NCBI RefSeq assembly: GCF_027744825.2
Contig: NC_071347.1
Coordinates: forward strand, 16,355,001-16,419,000
Reading direction: 5' to 3'
DNA length: 64,000 bases
Origin: Synchiropus splendidus
Taxonomy: Eukaryota; Chordata; Actinopteri; Syngnathiformes; Callionymidae
Position numbers and translations under genes: made by a program. The notes under the pieces were generated by a model. That model saw only the letters and a program-made list of their open reading frames with translations. It was not told where the DNA came from and searched no databases. This document shows, in pieces, positions 61,403 to 64,000 of this stretch; within the stretch, counting starts at the first letter, position 1, and the number at the start of each line of letters is the position of its first letter.

Positions 61403-61654
61403 ATACTCACTGCTCAACACAGAACGGTACTGAAGGCGATTCTGAAGCATTTCCTAGAAAAAATGCCGAATTACTGTCGTGTTTTAGGCTGCACGAATCG
61501 TTCCGATCGTGAAAAACATTTGGAATTTTATCGACTTCCAAAAGTTATTACAAATGTAGGAGAACAATGCCAGAAGTTGTCGGAAGAAAGGAGGCGCTTC
61601 TGGTTAGCGAAGCTGAACCAGGACCTTTGTGGCAAAACTGTGGATAACATCTGA
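61394..61654 (+). pseudogene. Orphan THAP-type zinc finger N terminus, truncated
   Basis: From the ATG at 61463 the frame reads MPNYCRVLGCTNRSD, then FYRLPKV, RRRFWLAKLNQD and a stop. This is the first half of a THAP domain: C-x4-C, the FYRLP block and the conserved Trp. The closing C-x2-H and downstream region are missing, because TGA follows VDNI where THAP proteins continue with CSxHF. An in-frame ATG at 61394 would add 23 residues. It is probably a relic of a THAP-bearing transposase (P-element or Kolobok type) or a gene fragment. No splice donor that rescues the frame was seen. Confidence 0.55.
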
Positions 61655-62045
61655 ATATTTTGGTCATTAAAAAAGAAGAAAAAGTAGAGCTTAAATGACT
61701 GTTAATTTGCATTATATTGCTGTGGAAGAGAATCCACAGAACTTTTATCAGAACATATTTCCCTCCCAGTTTTCAGAATGTTCCCTCAAAAAGCGATCTC
61801 ACACACACAAAAAAAATACTTAAGCACAAACTAAAATGGCACAGAAACTCAAAATGAAACATCACAATATTCAAATGTGTCACATTCTCATATAAGGTGC
61901 AAATGTCGTCGATGACTTAGTTTAACAGTTCCCTGACCCATCCGCGCACCATCTGGTTATACGCCTCCAAACTCTAGTAACATTTCAGGTCCTCAGCGGT
62001 GTATGGACTAGGCAAAAATATTATTATTTCACGATTATTATTAAA
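61655..62045. other. Intergenic, no gene seen
   Basis: AT-rich sequence between the THAP fragment and the next transposon; nothing recognised. Confidence 0.45.
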
Positions 62046-62512
62046 TAATATTAGCCGCACCTACTAAATTTAAGAAGGAAACTAGAGCTTGGTCATACAT
62101 GAGCCGCACAGGTCTATAAGACGCACTTAAAAATGCATGAGGATCACTTCTAAACTAGGTTTGAAAACGGGGTCCAGCATGGAGAGTGACTCATGAAACA
62201 AACTCGGCAATGTTCTGAACTTGAATCTTGAAATCTTCACATCATTTATTGACATAAAAGCTTAAAAATGCACTGTTTTCACCCACGTGTCCGAAGTTCC
62301 AACACCACAGCTGCTTCTTGTCTCCAGTCCTCCAGGAGATCGGCTCTGTTGGAGGGCGAAAACAGCACATTTTGAGTGCTTTAAAATCAATGCAATTCAT
62401 AGGTTTGCTGTGACAAGGCTCAATATTTTGGCAGCATGACGCTCTTTAGCCTGTAAAAATCCATATATTAGCTGCATCGTTGTATAAGCAGCAGGGTTCA
62501 GATCGAAAGAAT
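62046..62512 (-). mobile_element. ACCGTAATT-family DNA element copy 3, ends lost
   Basis: The reverse complement shares landmarks with copies 1 and 2: the plus strand has cacttctaaactaggtttga, gactcatgaaacaaactc, aaaatccatatatta and gttgtataagc. The terminal repeats themselves are missing or eroded. Confidence 0.7.
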
Positions 62513-63499
62513 AAAGTGCCCTTTAACGTCAGTATGTTTCAGCACTGTGGGTGGAAACTGAAGTCCCTGGGGAGAACATACACTCCTGACTGAAAAGAAG
62601 CATGGTTTAGTTTTCGATCATTTTTGGCCTTTTTTCCCTAGCTTTGTTCATGAAAAATAAGACATAAAAGAAGTAGTAATGGCTAACAGTTGCAGGAACA
62701 GAGGATGCTGTCACTTGAGCACCTGAAGAAGAACATTTGGTTCAGCACTCCAGCCGCCAGTAAGCTAAAAAAAATGTCCACACCTCAAAGTCGTGGGAGT
62801 TGGTTAGTTGCTGTAAGAGCTGTGTGAGAGTTGCGTTTACGTTTCAGCTCAACACGCCCTGCTCTATTGGCCAATCAGCTTACAGTGATGCCATAGCGCT
62901 CAAGAACCAACGTGGAAAAGCCAGCACCATGGTTTTACCCGGGTGCAGTAGAAAAGAACCATAAGTTAGAATTAGAATGTTTGTAAGAATGGTTGCCCTG
63001 TCTGTCATAGGTCGCAGCCTAGTGTTAGTTTGTGTGTGAACAGGTTACAGTGCTACATATTCACAGAAGAGCCCTTCATAAGTGAGGCCCCTAAGAAGAC
63101 GCAGGTGTCCATTTACAGTCGCCTCTCATCATCAAAACTTCATCTCAGAACCTTCAGGATTAGCGGCTGAATATTAGGGCCATGTCTTCAGATAAGTTTC
63201 AAGAGTCCGCTGGGTTATCCGCGATAAAATCTGACATCATTTTGGAGAGCAAAGTGAAGTGCTGAGGGCCAGAGATGAACCGGTCCAATTAGGAGCAGAA
63301 GAAGTCCAGCATTTTCAAGAGGATTTAGTCAAATTGATTCATTTAAAAATGAGTCCTGGAAATTCATTATGGCGCACTGCTACTCCAGAGGAATTAAAAT
63401 TTGATGAATGAATTGACAAAAAGATCAGTGCTCATTTGAGTCGCTAGACTGCGTAAATAATTCGAATAAACGTTAGAGAATAAAAGAAAAAAAATGTTT
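62513..63499. other. Intergenic upstream of the putative FJX1
   Basis: About 63110-63480 is complex, repeat-free and close to the putative FJX1 promoter, a possible proximal control region. The rest is unremarkable. Confidence 0.3.
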
Positions 63500-63927
63500 T
63501 TCATCTCTTTTTTTTTATTCCGAGTGAGAAAAGTCTCGTGCCCTCGGTATCAGTTATGATAATGGACCCGCTCGCACGCTCACATCCACACATCGACGCA
63601 GCGCGGTGCACTTGCTCCGCTCCACTCTCGACCCTCCTTCCCACGATCCGCCCACTATCTCGGGACCAGAGTCACGTGTGACACCGCCTAGTGTCTCTCT
63701 GCCAGCGGACCGGCGCACAAACCCAACTCAGCCGATGAGGAGGAGACACACGCCTCAGAAGCGGAGGATGAGGAGCTGTGATGCGTTCACGGTTCACACA
63801 AAAGAGAGCGTGTGGCCGTGTGAAGATGCGGTTCGGGGGATGCGCTTTTTGGGACTGTGAGCCGCCGGGCGCGGGCGTGTTACGGACTTTGGCTCGTTAA
63901 TTCCGCTTCTTATTTCGGATCAAGACC
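63500..63927 (+). promoter_or_regulatory. CpG-rich 5' flank or leader of the putative FJX1
   Basis: After an AT-rich stretch the sequence turns GC- and CpG-rich from about 63535 to the ATG at 63928, as in a CpG-island promoter or 5' leader. I see no clear TATA box. An upstream ATG at 63735 opens a 41-codon ORF ending TGA at 63858-63860, and the ATGs at 63768 and 63839 lie in the same frame. If it is transcribed, this uORF could limit translation of the main ORF. Confidence 0.5.
63735..63860 (+). other. Upstream ORF (41 codons) before putative FJX1 start
   Basis: The ATG at 63735 runs in frame to TGA at 63858. The peptide is Arg-rich at its start (MRRRHTPQKRRMRSCDAF). It stops 67 bases before the putative FJX1 ATG, so reinitiation is possible. 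There is no evidence that it is conserved. Confidence 0.35.
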
Positions 63928-64000
63928 ATGAGAGCCGTTTTCGCGAACTTCTTCGCCCTGCTTCTCCTGTGCGCGTTCGGCAGCGTGGTCTACATATGGA
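63928..64000 (+). CDS. fjx1: Probable FJX1 N terminus (cut by window edge)
   Basis: The ATG lies in a good context (caagaccATGa) and opens 24 codons to the window end without a stop: a short basic start, then a hydrophobic run (FFALLLLCAFGSVVYIW), as in a type II Golgi signal anchor. FJX1 (four-jointed box kinase 1) is a single-exon secreted or Golgi protein. In tetrapods it lies next to PAMR1 on the opposite strand, as here. The identification rests mainly on this order and on the membrane anchor, since the kinase-like part is outside the window. Confidence 0.65.
   Translation, partial: MRAVFANFFALLLLCAFGSVVYIW

Noticed and set aside
61252..61410. Tyr-Ile repeat ORFs on both strands
   Set aside because: Translation of an (AT)n microsatellite.

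Overview
This is vertebrate nuclear DNA, most likely from a percomorph teleost. The evidence is one split gene with GT-AG introns (three only 65-72 bp), many simple repeats, and several fish-type transposon families. No operons, rRNA, tRNA or CRISPR arrays are visible. I could not identify the species.

The main gene is PAMR1 on the minus strand (coding span 42190 down to 18187). Thirteen coding exons can be joined in frame to a secreted protein of about 1132 residues: signal peptide, Cys-rich N-terminal module, CUB, EGF, Sushi, Sushi, a 232-codon charged Cys-free linker, Sushi, an expanded Sushi, and a trypsin-fold domain in which the catalytic Ser is Thr. Human PAMR1 has about 720 residues and two Sushi domains, so this form carries two extra Sushi exons and the linker exon.

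At the far right edge (63928) the plus strand begins an ORF with a signal-anchor-like N terminus. In tetrapods PAMR1 (minus) is followed by FJX1 (plus), so this is probably the start of fjx1. The roughly 21.7 kb between the two starts holds GC-rich flanks, unique stretches that could hold regulatory elements, an orphan THAP-domain fragment and repeats. The 18 kb left of PAMR1 shows no convincing gene. The expected neighbour SLC1A2 was not found.

Repeats: (1) a palindromic MITE-like family, about 14 copies spread over the window, whose two arms each carry a sequence matching the CTCF core motif; (2) three 5'-truncated copies of one LINE family, each with a readable target-site duplication; (3) an RTE-like LINE relic in a PAMR1 intron, split by a Tc1/mariner-like end; (4) an L1-type LINE relic in intron 1; (5) two Harbinger-like elements in direct orientation; (6) a hAT-like element carrying a 54-bp tandem array; (7) three copies of an ACCGTAATT-ended element; (8) a GATA/GACA microsatellite and several long (AT)n tracts.

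The observations most worth following are the MITE-borne inverted CTCF-like motif pairs, the charged glycosylatable linker exon in PAMR1, and a 66-bp intron beside it that is in frame and stop-free.
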